A DNA stretch of 33,954 nt from Pseudomonadota bacterium. Its GTDB lineage: Bacteria; Pseudomonadota; Gammaproteobacteria; JAKAQQ01. The notes below the pieces were generated by a model. It had not been told where the DNA came from and ran no database searches. It saw only the letters and a program-made list of their open reading frames with translations. The DNA lies in assembly GCA_021839245.1 (NCBI GenBank), contig JAKCBQ010000015.1, positions 1 through 33,954 of the forward strand, given 5' to 3'. Of the stretch, positions 1 through 7,795 are shown one piece after another. The position numbers and the translations under genes were made by a program. How positions within the stretch are numbered: position 1 is the first letter of the stretch; every line of letters starts with the position of its first letter.

Positions 1-363
1 CCGATCTTGTTCTACACCCGCACCGAGAACTACGACCCCGAGGCCGTCCGTCGGCATCTCGGGGACGGAGCCCGCGCGCTCCTCGCCGACCTCCGGACCC
101 TGCTTGCGGCTCTCCCTTCGTGGAGCCCCACGTCCCTTCACGACGCGCTCGCCTCGTTCGCCGACTCGCGCGGCGTGAAGCTCGGGGCCGTCGCTCAACC
201 TCTTCGCGTGGCGCTCACGGGAAGCAGCGTCTCCCCGCCGATCGACGTCCTCCTCGCCGGTCTGGGGCGGGATGAGAGTCTCGAGCGGTTGGAGACTCTA
301 CCTCCTCCCGCACGAGCGGCCGGAGACCCCACGACCGAAGGGGCCGGCACGTCCCCCCTATAA
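1..363 (+). CDS. gltX: Glutamyl-tRNA synthetase, C-terminal fragment cut by the window edge
   Basis: The frame is open from base 1 and ends at TAA 361-363, leaving about 120 residues of the C-terminal, anticodon-binding part of GluRS. The stretch GVKLGAVAQPLRVALTG followed by SVSPPIDVLLAGLG matches the conserved KLGKVAQPLRVALTG...SPGI motif near the C-terminus of bacterial GltX. The enzyme charges tRNA-Glu with glutamate in the cytoplasm. The catalytic Rossmann half, with HIGH and KMSKS, lies upstream of the window. The tail after the motif is short and Pro/Gly-rich. A tRNA-Glu gene, the enzyme's own substrate, follows 20 bp after the stop. The family call is firm; only the start is missing. 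Confidence 0.95.
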   Translation, partial: PILFYTRTENYDPEAVRRHLGDGARALLADLRTLLAALPSWSPTSLHDALASFADSRGVKLGAVAQPLRVALTGSSVSPPIDVLLAGLGRDESLERLETLPPPARAAGDPTTEGAGTSPL

Positions 364-364
364 T
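359..364 (+). promoter_or_regulatory. Putative -10 box for tRNA-Glu
   Basis: A perfect TATAAT lies at 359-364 and includes the TAA stop codon of gltX (361-363). It sits 19 bp before the first base of the mature tRNA, a suitable distance for a short 5' leader. The region 17 bp upstream (CGAAGG) is a poor -35, so the promoter is inferred mainly from the -10 and the spacing. Confidence 0.5.
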
Positions 365-383
365 GAAGCGCTCCACGGCCCAC

Positions 384-459
384 GTCCCTATCGTCTAGAG
401 GCCCAGGACACGGCCCTTTCACGGCCGCAACACGGGTTCGAATCCCGTTGGGGACGCCA
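384..459 (+). tRNA. tRNA-Glu (anticodon TTC)
   Basis: This is a 76-nt cloverleaf with encoded CCA (457-459). The acceptor stem GTCCCTA pairs with TGGGGAC, with one G-U pair, and the discriminator is G456. The anticodon stem CGGCC/GGCCG encloses the loop CTTTCAC, with TTC at 418-420. The T arm carries the expected GGTTCGAATCC. The sequence is close to E. coli tRNA-Glu. The 3' end abuts an accessory region with a recombinase remnant, as expected if this tRNA served as an integration target. Confidence 0.97.
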
Positions 460-475
460 GCCTTATGGGTGTTAG

Positions 476-1200
476 AGATCTCGACTCCTCCCACTCCGGC
501 GTCAGGAGTGCACCTACGTGGTTTTCCCTCCAACCGATAGTCTGTACCCACCGACTTGTGAACGTGATGGGCCCTTCGAGGATTTGCCGCAAGGCGGCAC
601 GGACACCCGCTGCGTCCCCATGCAGCGTTTCCCGCAGCTGGCCGCGATCCGCCCCCGAGTACGGACGATGTCTGCGGCCGTCGGGGTCACCGCCTGCAGG
701 CGTTCCCCCTCCAGCTCAAGTGATCGGATCCGCTGTTCACGATTCGAAATCTCCCCCAGAATCCGCTCGGGTGCCCGGCCCTCCGCAATCAGCGCCATGA
801 AGCGGTCCAGTTCCCGATTCAGCGACCCCGCTCCCCCTCGATCTGTTTCAGCCGGCCCGTGGCCGCTTGCCGTGCGTCCACCACGGCTTCAAGGGCCCGG
901 TCTACCACGTCGTCGATGGCCGCCGGGCTCAGGCGCTGAGTCTCGATCGTGCCGATGATGCGCGAATCGGCCTCGGAGACGATGCTTGATGGGCCTTGTC
1001 ACACACGGTCGAGCCGCGGTTGTGACGGCAGCTGCAGAGATAAGCCGGTTCCCGCCCACGCGTGGCCCCGCGCCGTAGGCCATGCGGGAACCGACCCTCG
1101 AGACCCCGCAGCATACGCAGCGCATGAGACTCGAGATCAGGCGGCGCGACGTGCGGCCGGTGTCTGAGGAGGGTCGGGCTTTCTTCGATCGATGCCACGT
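476..1200 (-). pseudogene. Large serine recombinase, C-terminal remnant with several frameshifts
   Basis: Read on the minus strand, the C-terminal half of a large serine recombinase is recognisable only by switching frames. Near 1050-1130 there is a zinc-ribbon-like piece (MRCVCCG, then RMAYGAG in one frame). Around 985-1040, in another frame, comes YLCSCRHNRGSTVCDK. At about 830-955 there is a coiled-coil segment, IGTIETQRLSPAAIDDVV and onward, ending in a TGA. At 640-830 the coiled coil continues in another frame (NRELDRFMALIAEGRAPE). At about 476-650, in a further frame, it ends with LRQILEGPITFTSRW, the usual C-terminal strand region. The N-terminal catalytic resolvase domain with its serine is absent. 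The gene is dead and points toward tRNA-Glu. Boundaries are approximate. Confidence 0.7.
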
Positions 1201-1220
1201 AAGCTTGTTCGCGGTGCCGG

Positions 1221-1649
1221 ATGCTCTGTTTTCACGATGAACCGGCGAGCCGCCATGGGGACCGGCCGGGGCTCGGGCTCTTGCTTCTCGAGTTGGCCCC
1301 GAAGGAAGTCCGGTACGCCGTCGAGTTGATCCACCGCTATCGGCCTCTGCGCACCAGTCGCTACGATTTGTTGGCGGCGGTTTTGGCAAAGCAGGAGGCG
1401 TGCCCGTTATTGACCGGTGACACGGACCTGCGCCTGGTCTGTAACGAACAGCGGATCGAGGTGCATGGTACGATTTGGCGGATGGAGGCACTGCATGTCG
1501 AGGGCATCGTACATGCTGCCGAGACCGGAGCGGCCTATCGACAGATGCGGGAGCACGGCAGCCGCCTGCCCTGGAACGAGGTCTGGGCCCGGTTGAAACG
1601 TTTCAGAAAGCCGTCAACAGGAATCGGGAAAGTCCACCATGGCCGATAG
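1221..1649 (+). pseudogene. PIN-domain (VapC-like) protein, N-terminally truncated
   Basis: The frame encodes 142 residues whose middle reads like the second half of a PIN-domain ribonuclease: SRYDLLAAVLAKQEACPLL, TGDTDLR, then EVHGTIW. That is the D..LA.A....CPLLTGD.RLR....GV.V.GT pattern with the downstream acidic residues and a C-terminal helix (PWNEVWARLKRF). The N-terminal strand that normally supplies the first catalytic aspartate is not present, and the sequence before about residue 25 does not look like a PIN domain. No antitoxin precedes it; the upstream DNA is the broken recombinase on the other strand. I read it as a fragment of a toxin gene rather than a working RNase. The ATG at 1639 of the next fragment overlaps its end. 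Confidence 0.55.
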
Positions 1650-2093
1650 AAAAAAATACATCTCTGACTCATTCGACGGCCGACGCGAGGAGCCGGAGAA
1701 AGAGCTGGAGGCTGACGGCATCACCGGGGATCAACTCGAACGATTACTCGAAAACCGCGACGAGGACACGGCCGAGCGTGTTTTCTGGGGGCCGCGGGGA
1801 GCGCGCGTGGCCCATTGGCATCATCGGGCGACGCGGTCTGACATCGCCACACTCATCGACGACACCATCCTAGCCGTCGAGCGCGACAACCCGAATTCAA
1901 GCGTGACCGCGCCAAGGCGCGCGATACTCTCGGCCGTGTTCACGAATACTCCCTCGGCAAATTCACCCAAGTCCAAGGAAAGCGGGGCGGCAAATTCTAC
2001 ACGCCGCGTTGGGCGATGCGCGTGCTGGTCGAGATGCTCGAACTCTACGAAGGCCGCGTCTACGACCCTTGCTGCGGCTCAGGAGGCCAAGGG
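1639..2093 (+). pseudogene. Type I restriction-modification methylase (HsdM) fragment
   Basis: Two frames together encode pieces of an N6-adenine methylase subunit. From 1639 the frame gives KKYISDSFDGRREE, an internal HsdM N-domain motif (normally LKYISDAFE), and on to ATLIDDTILAVERDNP. Near 1890 the reading moves to the frame giving KARDTLGRVHEYSLGKF, GGKFYTPR and then VYDPCCGSGG, which is SAM-binding motif I. About 50-60 N-terminal residues are missing. A block appears deleted at the frame switch, and everything after motif I, including the catalytic NPPY/F motif, is absent. It cannot methylate DNA. The second frame runs on into the ATPase gene that follows. Confidence 0.75.
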
Positions 2094-3590
2094 ATGAAGC
2101 AGCTTGCCGCGCAGCCGTTACCCTCGCGGGGTCTGGAAGACACGCTGCGTCGCGGCAACGTGTGGTGGCAGGGCGAGCGCATATTCGGCCTCCCGCCGAT
2201 ACGGCGCTGGGCCTTTCCGCATGTACTGTCCAATGTCACCGGCGGTGGACTGGCACCCGTTACGGTCGTACGCGGGCCGCGGCAGATTGGCAAAACCACG
2301 CTGTTAAATCAAGTCATTGATGATTTGCTGACGCAGGGGGTTCTCCCAAAACGGATATTCCGGGTGCAGTTCGACGAATTACCGGAACTCGCGAAGGTTT
2401 CACAACCCATCCTCGATCTGGCGTGGTGGTACAGCGACAACGTATTGGGCAAGTCGTTCCACCAGGCGGCGCGCGACGGTGAACAGGCGCTCTTGTTCCT
2501 CGACGAGGTGCAGAATCTCCCGGACTGGGCGCCACAACTCAAACATCTCGTCGATCAGCATCCGGTGCATGTGGTCGTTACCGGCAGCTCCGCGCTGCGC
2601 ATCGAAGCCGGTCGCGATAGCCTCGCGGGACGCATCGCCACACTGGAAATGGGGCCGTTGTTGCTACGCGAGATCGGCGAGATGCGGGGTTATGGCAAGA
2701 TCGAACCGTATTTGCCGTCCAACGGGCTCGGGCCTCTCAAGGACAAGGATTTCTGGCTGGGTCTGCGCGAATTCGGTGAAAGGCACAGGGAGTTCCGTCT
2801 GCGTGCCTTTAGTGCGTTCTCCCAACGTGGTGCATATCCGATCGCTCAAGCGCGCGCCGACGCGTCGTGGGAACAAATCGCGGACCAACTGAATGAAACG
2901 GTGATCCGCCGCGCCATTCAGCATGACCTGCGGATGGGTGCAAAAGGAAAGAGACGTGACGAACATCTGTTGGAAGAAGTTTTCCGGCTTGGCTGCCGGT
3001 ATGTCGGCCAGTCGCCGAACCAGGCCCTTTATCTTGATGAAATCCGCCGTGCCATGCATGCGAATATCGGCTGGCAGCGAATCCTCACCTATCTGAAATT
3101 CCTGGACGGCACTTTGTTGCTACGCCTGATCGAGCCCCTGGAACTACGGCTCAAGCGTCGTCGCGGGGCTTCGAAGCTCTGCCTATGCGACCACGCGCTG
3201 CGCGCCGCGTGGCTACAAGAAGTCGTGCCCCTCGACCCCGACGAGCTTGAAAGGCAACCTCATCTGACAGACCTGGCCGGGCACATTGCCGAGAGCGCAG
3301 CTGGATATTTCCTGCGATCAATCGTCAATCTCGATGTCGCGCACTTTCCGGAGCGGAACGCGGAGCCCGAGGTGGACTATGTCATGACTATCGGCGAACA
3401 GCGCATCCCGATCGAAGTCAAATATCGTAGGCGTATCGATCACCGCGACACCGTAGGTTTGCGGGCTTTCACTGAGAAGGCCGTCTATAACGCGCCTTTC
3501 GGAGTACTCGTGACGCTGGGTGAGGAAGCAGCATCTGACGATCCGCGCATCGTATCTGTGCCGTTATCGACATTCCTGATGATGCGATGA
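2094..3590 (+). CDS. AAA+ ATPase of the DUF4143 family with C-terminal nuclease-like domain
   Basis: This is a 498-residue protein from ATG 2094, chosen because AGGAGG at 2081-2086 lies 7 nt upstream. The frame is open further upstream only because it is joined to the HsdM fragment. Walker A is GPRQIGKT (about 61-68) and Walker B is ALLFLDE (132-138), followed by VVVTGSSAL, the sensor-1-type strand of this family. The middle is DUF4143-like helical sequence. Near 427-449, EVDYVMTIGEQRIPIEVKYR resembles a PD-(D/E)XK nuclease core strand pair. Such ATPases are common on mobile islands and near toxin or defence genes, but their cellular role is poorly known. It is the only large intact gene in this island, and its base composition is less GC-rich than the core genes. 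Family call fairly sure, function unknown. Confidence 0.85.
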   Translation: MKQLAAQPLPSRGLEDTLRRGNVWWQGERIFGLPPIRRWAFPHVLSNVTGGGLAPVTVVRGPRQIGKTTLLNQVIDDLLTQGVLPKRIFRVQFDELPELAKVSQPILDLAWWYSDNVLGKSFHQAARDGEQALLFLDEVQNLPDWAPQLKHLVDQHPVHVVVTGSSALRIEAGRDSLAGRIATLEMGPLLLREIGEMRGYGKIEPYLPSNGLGPLKDKDFWLGLREFGERHREFRLRAFSAFSQRGAYPIAQARADASWEQIADQLNETVIRRAIQHDLRMGAKGKRRDEHLLEEVFRLGCRYVGQSPNQALYLDEIRRAMHANIGWQRILTYLKFLDGTLLLRLIEPLELRLKRRRGASKLCLCDHALRAAWLQEVVPLDPDELERQPHLTDLAGHIAESAAGYFLRSIVNLDVAHFPERNAEPEVDYVMTIGEQRIPIEVKYRRRIDHRDTVGLRAFTEKAVYNAPFGVLVTLGEEAASDDPRIVSVPLSTFLMMR

Positions 3591-4351
3591 GGCCTGCACA
3601 TGAGCGGAAACTACGAAATCTCCGAACCGTACTCAACTCATCTTTCGAGGAGCCCAAAGAACACGGGCACATCCGAGGGGGGGCGAGACTCCGGAACGCC
3701 GCCCCGAACGTCGCCCGGCGGGTTAGCACTACCGCGATCCGCGCACGTCGACGGGTGAGTCCGAACACGAGGCCCGCGAAGAATAACAGGAACTCGCACT
3801 CGTCAATCTGATCCGCGACCGGGTATTGTTACGCGCATCAACCACAGCCTGAGCAAGGAATGGGTAGCATTGGCGGTGCGGCTCGGTATCGGCATCCGGC
3901 AATTTGCCAAAGTCTCGCCTGCTCAATTGAGCGGGTGCGGATGGAAACCGGTCGGACCGTTTCCGGGTGAGCTCGGAGAATACCGTATCGTCCATTCGGA
4001 TTCGAATCTCCCCGGGCGAGTCATATGGCCCGACCATTTACGAACCGCTGACCAGCCCGCTCTTGCCTCCGAGCCAACAATCCGACTTCGGGTTTGCCGA
4101 GAAGAGCGGCTCATTTGGCACAACTCCCAAAAATCTCGGTTTCGGTCAGTCCGCCTCGCCGTGAACTTGGATTGTCGGCTGTTTACCTCGACCAGCATCA
4201 ACCCAGCCAGAGCCAGACCGAGCAGCCCACTCGGGGCATATGGGGACATCAACGTCGATGGGGTCGATCGTCCGGACGTCTCGCGTAAAGCGCCAGTTTT
4301 CCGGAATTCGATCGGCCTGTAGATATTCTCACGCCCATCGCCATTCCGGCC
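3591..4351. other. Stretch of about 760 bp without a recognisable gene
   Basis: I see no convincing coding sequence here. Short frames exist, for example a 51-codon ATG frame at 3600 and a 150-codon frame at 3870-4322, but none shows a known motif or a good ribosome site. The 11-mer CGGATTCGAAT occurs near 3997 and again near 4378. The composition matches the neighbouring island rather than the core genes. It is probably decayed mobile DNA. Confidence 0.5.
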
Positions 4352-4873
4352 TCACGCCAGAGATCGCAAAACGCATCCGGATTCGAATGACCGTCCGAGC
4401 GGCAGATACAGCGTCAAGGGTGGGTCCGTACAAGGGGTGAATCCAAAGTGCTCGTAGAACGATTTGGATCGCTCTCCCTTGGCGTCTACGATCAAGGCAT
4501 AGGCCGCCACCTCTTCCTTCGCGCGCAGACAACGGTCCACCGCCAAGCCGAGAAGAAGCTTCCCCAGACCCCTGCCCTTGTGGTCCTTACGGATCGCCAA
4601 TCTCCCCATTCGGAAGCATGGGACCGGGAACCGCGGCAAGCGTTGACGATCTGCGTCCGTGATCTGCGCCGTATGCACTTCAGCCGCACTGAGCGTGTCG
4701 TAACCGAGCACTGCGGAAGGCAGGGAGGAGTCCACCAGGACGTAGATCTGCGCGATCCCCCGGCGACGGTGTTGTGTTGCAAAACGCGCCAGGTACTCGT
4801 TCAAGACCGGTGTTCCGCAGTCGAAGGCGGCGCAATCATGAACCTTGGAATCGAGTCGATGCTCCTCAAGCAC
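4352..4873 (-). CDS. GNAT-family acetyltransferase toxin (TacT-like)
   Basis: A 173-residue protein from GTG 4873, which overlaps the antitoxin stop by 8 nt (GTGCTTGA), a normal coupling for these pairs. It opens with DCGTPVLNEYL, typical of the TacT/AtaT class. The acetyl-CoA pyrophosphate loop is KGRGLGKLLL (about 99-108). SKSFYEHFGF follows, with Tyr140 at the position of the catalytic tyrosine. Known members acetylate the amino group of aminoacyl-tRNAs and block translation, and they are restrained by a DUF1778 ribbon-helix-helix partner. The usual C-terminus ends soon after LTLYLPL; here about 14 unrelated residues follow, so a small 3' change is possible. The partner antitoxin upstream is frameshifted. 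Confidence 0.85.
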   Translation of the reverse strand: MLEEHRLDSKVHDCAAFDCGTPVLNEYLARFATQHRRRGIAQIYVLVDSSLPSAVLGYDTLSAAEVHTAQITDADRQRLPRFPVPCFRMGRLAIRKDHKGRGLGKLLLGLAVDRCLRAKEEVAAYALIVDAKGERSKSFYEHFGFTPCTDPPLTLYLPLGRSFESGCVLRSLA

Positions 4874-5139
4874 GACGCACCGAACGACGCGCGCTCTTCA
4901 GAGCCTCCTTCAATGCAGGATTGGGAGTGAAGGCCTGGTCCAAGGCGGCACTGAACTGGGCGAAGTCCCGCGTCGACATGCCGACACGGACCTCTTGCTC
5001 AAGGAGAGTCCGGGGCTTTCTCCTTGGCCGCGGCACGCACAAACCCGGCCGTGGTCGTGCCCATCAGGGCGGCAGCCTGGGAGAAGAGATCCTTCTCCTC
5101 TTTCTTGAGTTTCAGGTCAAAACGGGCGGTGGTAGTCAT
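4866..5139 (-). pseudogene. DUF1778 antitoxin (TacA-like) with a one-base insertion
   Basis: From ATG 5139, with CAGGAG 5 nt upstream (core 5145-5149), the frame encodes MTTTARFDLKLKKEEKDLF and continues to residue 42, the N-terminal ribbon-helix-helix half of a DUF1778 antitoxin. A run of four C on the coding strand (5012-5015 as G on +) shifts the frame, and TGA at 4999-5001 ends a 46-residue product. Removing one C restores LEQEVRVGMSTRDFAQFSAA through to ARRSVRRA and a TGA at 4866-4868, a normal 90-residue antitoxin. The whole span is 274 nt, exactly one more than 91 codons. The lost half would be the toxin-neutralising part. It may be a true mutation or a homopolymer sequencing error. 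Confidence 0.8.
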
Positions 5140-5216
5140 GGTGGCTCCTGTGGACTAATGCAACTGATCGAAACATGCGGGGATCTCCGCTTCTCGTCGC
5201 GGGGTCACGCACGATG

Positions 5217-5284
5217 AAAGGGCTGTCGAACGCTTCGGGATCTCCTCGGAGCTCTTGGAAGCGAGAGGGATTGCAAGACAGCCC
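5217..5284 (-). terminator. Long inverted repeat downstream of dabA, possible terminator
   Basis: GGGCTGTC (5220-5227) and GACAGCCC (5277-5284) are perfect 8-bp inverted repeats. Inside them CGCTTC (5231-5236) pairs with GAAGCG (5258-5263). On the minus strand the right arm is followed by TTTC, and the structure begins 22 bp past the dabA stop. It could end dabA transcription. It could equally be the inverted ends of a small mobile remnant; the U-tract is too short to decide. Confidence 0.35.
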
Positions 5285-5305
5285 GTTTCAGCCGGGCCGG
5301 GCCGC

Positions 5306-7795
5306 TCAACCGACGGAGACGTCACACCACCGTCGGTCCGTCCCGCGCCGGTAGGCCCGTCCATCCTCCTCGATCTGGAAAAGATGAATCCAGGCGTTCT
5401 TCACGAGCGTGCGAACCTCTTCGGCGCGGGCCACCACGGCGTCGATGGCCGATCGTGGCGCCTCGATGAAGACATGAAGACGCACCGGCTCGTGGATCCA
5501 GCGCCTCCCGTCGTGCAGCGACTGCCACGCGAGTCCGGTCCGGAGATCCCCTCCGTTGCCTTCGAGGACACCGATCGCTCCACCCACGACGTTGTGGAGG
5601 ACCTTGTTCCCGCTGCCGAAGCGGCGGGGGTCCACAGCCGAGCCGAAGTACTGGAGATTGATCCAGCTCGCCACGACCATGGGCGCGGTCATGAGGAGTT
5701 CGAGCGTGCGGAAATCCCGGTCCTGACGCCAGTCGTAGTCGTGCAAGAAGACGCGGCCGGCCAGAACACAACCCCTCGTGCGGGCACGGGGTGCCACGAT
5801 GAACGCGGCGTTGCCCGCAAGCCCCCACTCCGGGCGCACCTCCGACCAATCGCGGCTGCGCCGGCGGAGCTCTCTGGTGACCGCCCGGGGCGATCGGGTG
5901 TCGAGTCCCAGAGCGGACGCCCGCTCGCCGCGCGCCGCCTCGGCGGCCGCCTCGAGCCACCGCCGCGTCCGGCTCAGATCTTCGGCGTGCGAGGCGGGCA
6001 GACGATCCGTATCGAGCAGCCGTATCGCATCGGTCGTGGTGCTGTGAAGAGCGGGGACAAAACGCGTGTCCTCAGGGATCACGATCCCGCGTTGCGCCAG
6101 ACCCCGGCGGGTGCAGGAATCGTTGAGGAGTGCGGCGGCCACACGGGCGTTGGCCTCACCGCTCTGTCCCCCGCAGGCTCCACAGTCCAGTCCCGTTCCC
6201 TGGGGGTTGTTGGTGGTGGCGCTCCCGTGCCCGACGAGAAGGACCAGGCGGGCGAAGTGGCCGGTCAGGCCCAGGGTCCGAAGCAGGCCTTCGGCGAGCG
6301 CGGGACGATCCTCTTCGGGAATGCCCGTCGCAGAAGTCCCGTCTGTCGCGGGATCGGGGTCGAGTGCGGGTCCGAGACGCGCAGACACCCGCTCCCCCAA
6401 GCCCCGGGTCTCGGGCCGAGGGACCGGACGGCTCCATCCGATGCTGTCGCTGAAAATCTTGGCGACGTAGAGTAAGCCCGCCGCCTCGACGAAGGTGAAG
6501 CACGAGACGGCCGAGGTTTTGAACGTTTTCCAGGCGCTGGCCACGCGCAACCGCGTGCGGCGGAGGGCGGTGAGCTTCTCTGTGTCTCGGGGATCCCCCC
6601 CGATGGGACGTTCACGGATTCGGTAAGACGGAGAAAAGAAGACGGGGAGATGATCGCGAGCTTCGACGGAGGCCAGCGGCAGGTACGCCATGGGAATCCC
6701 AAAGAACCCCGCGAAGCCGAGTGTTTGCGCCTCCGGCGCGATCGTCTCGAGGTGGCGTCGGACGATCTCGGAACGGACGTCGATGCAGAAGACCGCCTGG
6801 AGCGCGGGACGCGCACACACCGGCCGCGGCGCCGCGGAAGCGGCGAGTGAAGCGATGAGTTGCCGCCGGTAACCGATCTCGAAGGCGGTCTGCAACACCC
6901 CGTCGGTGACGGGCACGCCCTGGCTCTCCACCGCCCGCGCCGTGATCAGGCTCTTCTGCCAACGCACGGCGAGGTCCGGGCCACCACGCAACGTACCGAG
7001 CAGGAGATCCCACACAAGTCGCACGGCGAGAAGATCGCGAAGGGTTGACTCGCCTCCGTTCCCCGGGTCCGCGCGCCAATTCCGGTACTGCACCCATCCC
7101 GCCCAACCGCCAACGCTCAGGAGAGCCGCGTGGAGATAAGCGTCGAGCGCCTCCTGGGGCACCGCGAGGCGCCCGACGACCTCAAAGACGGCCTCCTCCG
7201 CCGTCTCGGGCAGGGCCGCGAGCGCCGCGCCGACACCCCTGATGCCCATGGCGCGTGGGGTCTTGTCGATCCGCGCATACGCCCGCCAGGCCCGATAGAA
7301 CGCCTCCTCCCGCCAAGGCATCGGCCAGAGCGCCTGCCCCCGATCGAAATAGGCCGCGCAAAAGCGGCTGATCCGATCGACCACAAAGCCGGACCAGTCC
7401 TCACCTTCGAGATCCCCGAGCACGTCCGTGACGAGGAGACGAGGGGCCTTCGGTCGGGGATCGATCGACGTCGGCTCGAGGATCTCCTCGAGCTCGAGAC
7501 CTCCTTCCGACCCGCCCCACTCGTCCCGAGCCTCGGCCAGATCGGCCAACGTGATCCGCCCGCTCGCGATGTGATCCCGGTAATACCCCCGCGGCATGGT
7601 GAGCCCGACCCCGGTGATCCGTCGGAGCGTGGCGTCGGCCGCCCAGAAGGGAAGATGACGCAGTCCGAAATAGGGATTGACCGCAACGAAACTGCTGAGC
7701 GGCCAAAGCGGCGCGACGCGCCGGCAGACACGATCCATCGTCTCCCGGATCCCGCTCGCTTCCGAGGCGGTCGGCCTGACGGTGAAGGCATTCAT
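5306..7795 (-). CDS. dabA: DabA, cytoplasmic subunit of the DAB inorganic-carbon pump (DUF2309)
   Basis: An 829-residue protein starting at ATG 7795 inside the ATGA overlap with dabB. It belongs to DUF2309/UPF0753. The N-terminal WPLSSFVAVNPYFGL is a family hallmark. The beta-carbonic-anhydrase-like zinc residues are visible: Cys337 and Asp339 in VFCIDVRSE, His523 in LLVGHGS, and Cys538 in LDCGACGGQ, matching those known for Halothiobacillus DabA. With the membrane protein DabB it is thought to hydrate CO2 one-way to bicarbonate, driven by a cation gradient, so raising cytoplasmic bicarbonate for carboxysomal or other CO2 fixation. It lies downstream of dabB in a two-gene operon. No Rubisco or carboxysome gene is in the window. 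Confidence 0.95.
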   Translation of the reverse strand: MNAFTVRPTASEASGIRETMDRVCRRVAPLWPLSSFVAVNPYFGLRHLPFWAADATLRRITGVGLTMPRGYYRDHIASGRITLADLAEARDEWGGSEGGLELEEILEPTSIDPRPKAPRLLVTDVLGDLEGEDWSGFVVDRISRFCAAYFDRGQALWPMPWREEAFYRAWRAYARIDKTPRAMGIRGVGAALAALPETAEEAVFEVVGRLAVPQEALDAYLHAALLSVGGWAGWVQYRNWRADPGNGGESTLRDLLAVRLVWDLLLGTLRGGPDLAVRWQKSLITARAVESQGVPVTDGVLQTAFEIGYRRQLIASLAASAAPRPVCARPALQAVFCIDVRSEIVRRHLETIAPEAQTLGFAGFFGIPMAYLPLASVEARDHLPVFFSPSYRIRERPIGGDPRDTEKLTALRRTRLRVASAWKTFKTSAVSCFTFVEAAGLLYVAKIFSDSIGWSRPVPRPETRGLGERVSARLGPALDPDPATDGTSATGIPEEDRPALAEGLLRTLGLTGHFARLVLLVGHGSATTNNPQGTGLDCGACGGQSGEANARVAAALLNDSCTRRGLAQRGIVIPEDTRFVPALHSTTTDAIRLLDTDRLPASHAEDLSRTRRWLEAAAEAARGERASALGLDTRSPRAVTRELRRRSRDWSEVRPEWGLAGNAAFIVAPRARTRGCVLAGRVFLHDYDWRQDRDFRTLELLMTAPMVVASWINLQYFGSAVDPRRFGSGNKVLHNVVGGAIGVLEGNGGDLRTGLAWQSLHDGRRWIHEPVRLHVFIEAPRSAIDAVVARAEEVRTLVKNAWIHLFQIEEDGRAYRRGTDRRWCDVSVG

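Noticed and set aside
195..551. A 118-codon minus-strand frame across the tRNA-Glu gene
   Set aside because: It contains the string NGIRTRV, a well-known false translation of tRNA T-arm sequence, and overlaps gltX and the tRNA.
3870..4322. A 150-codon plus-strand frame in the accessory island
   Set aside because: No recognisable domain, no Shine-Dalgarno and irregular composition; better treated as decayed DNA.
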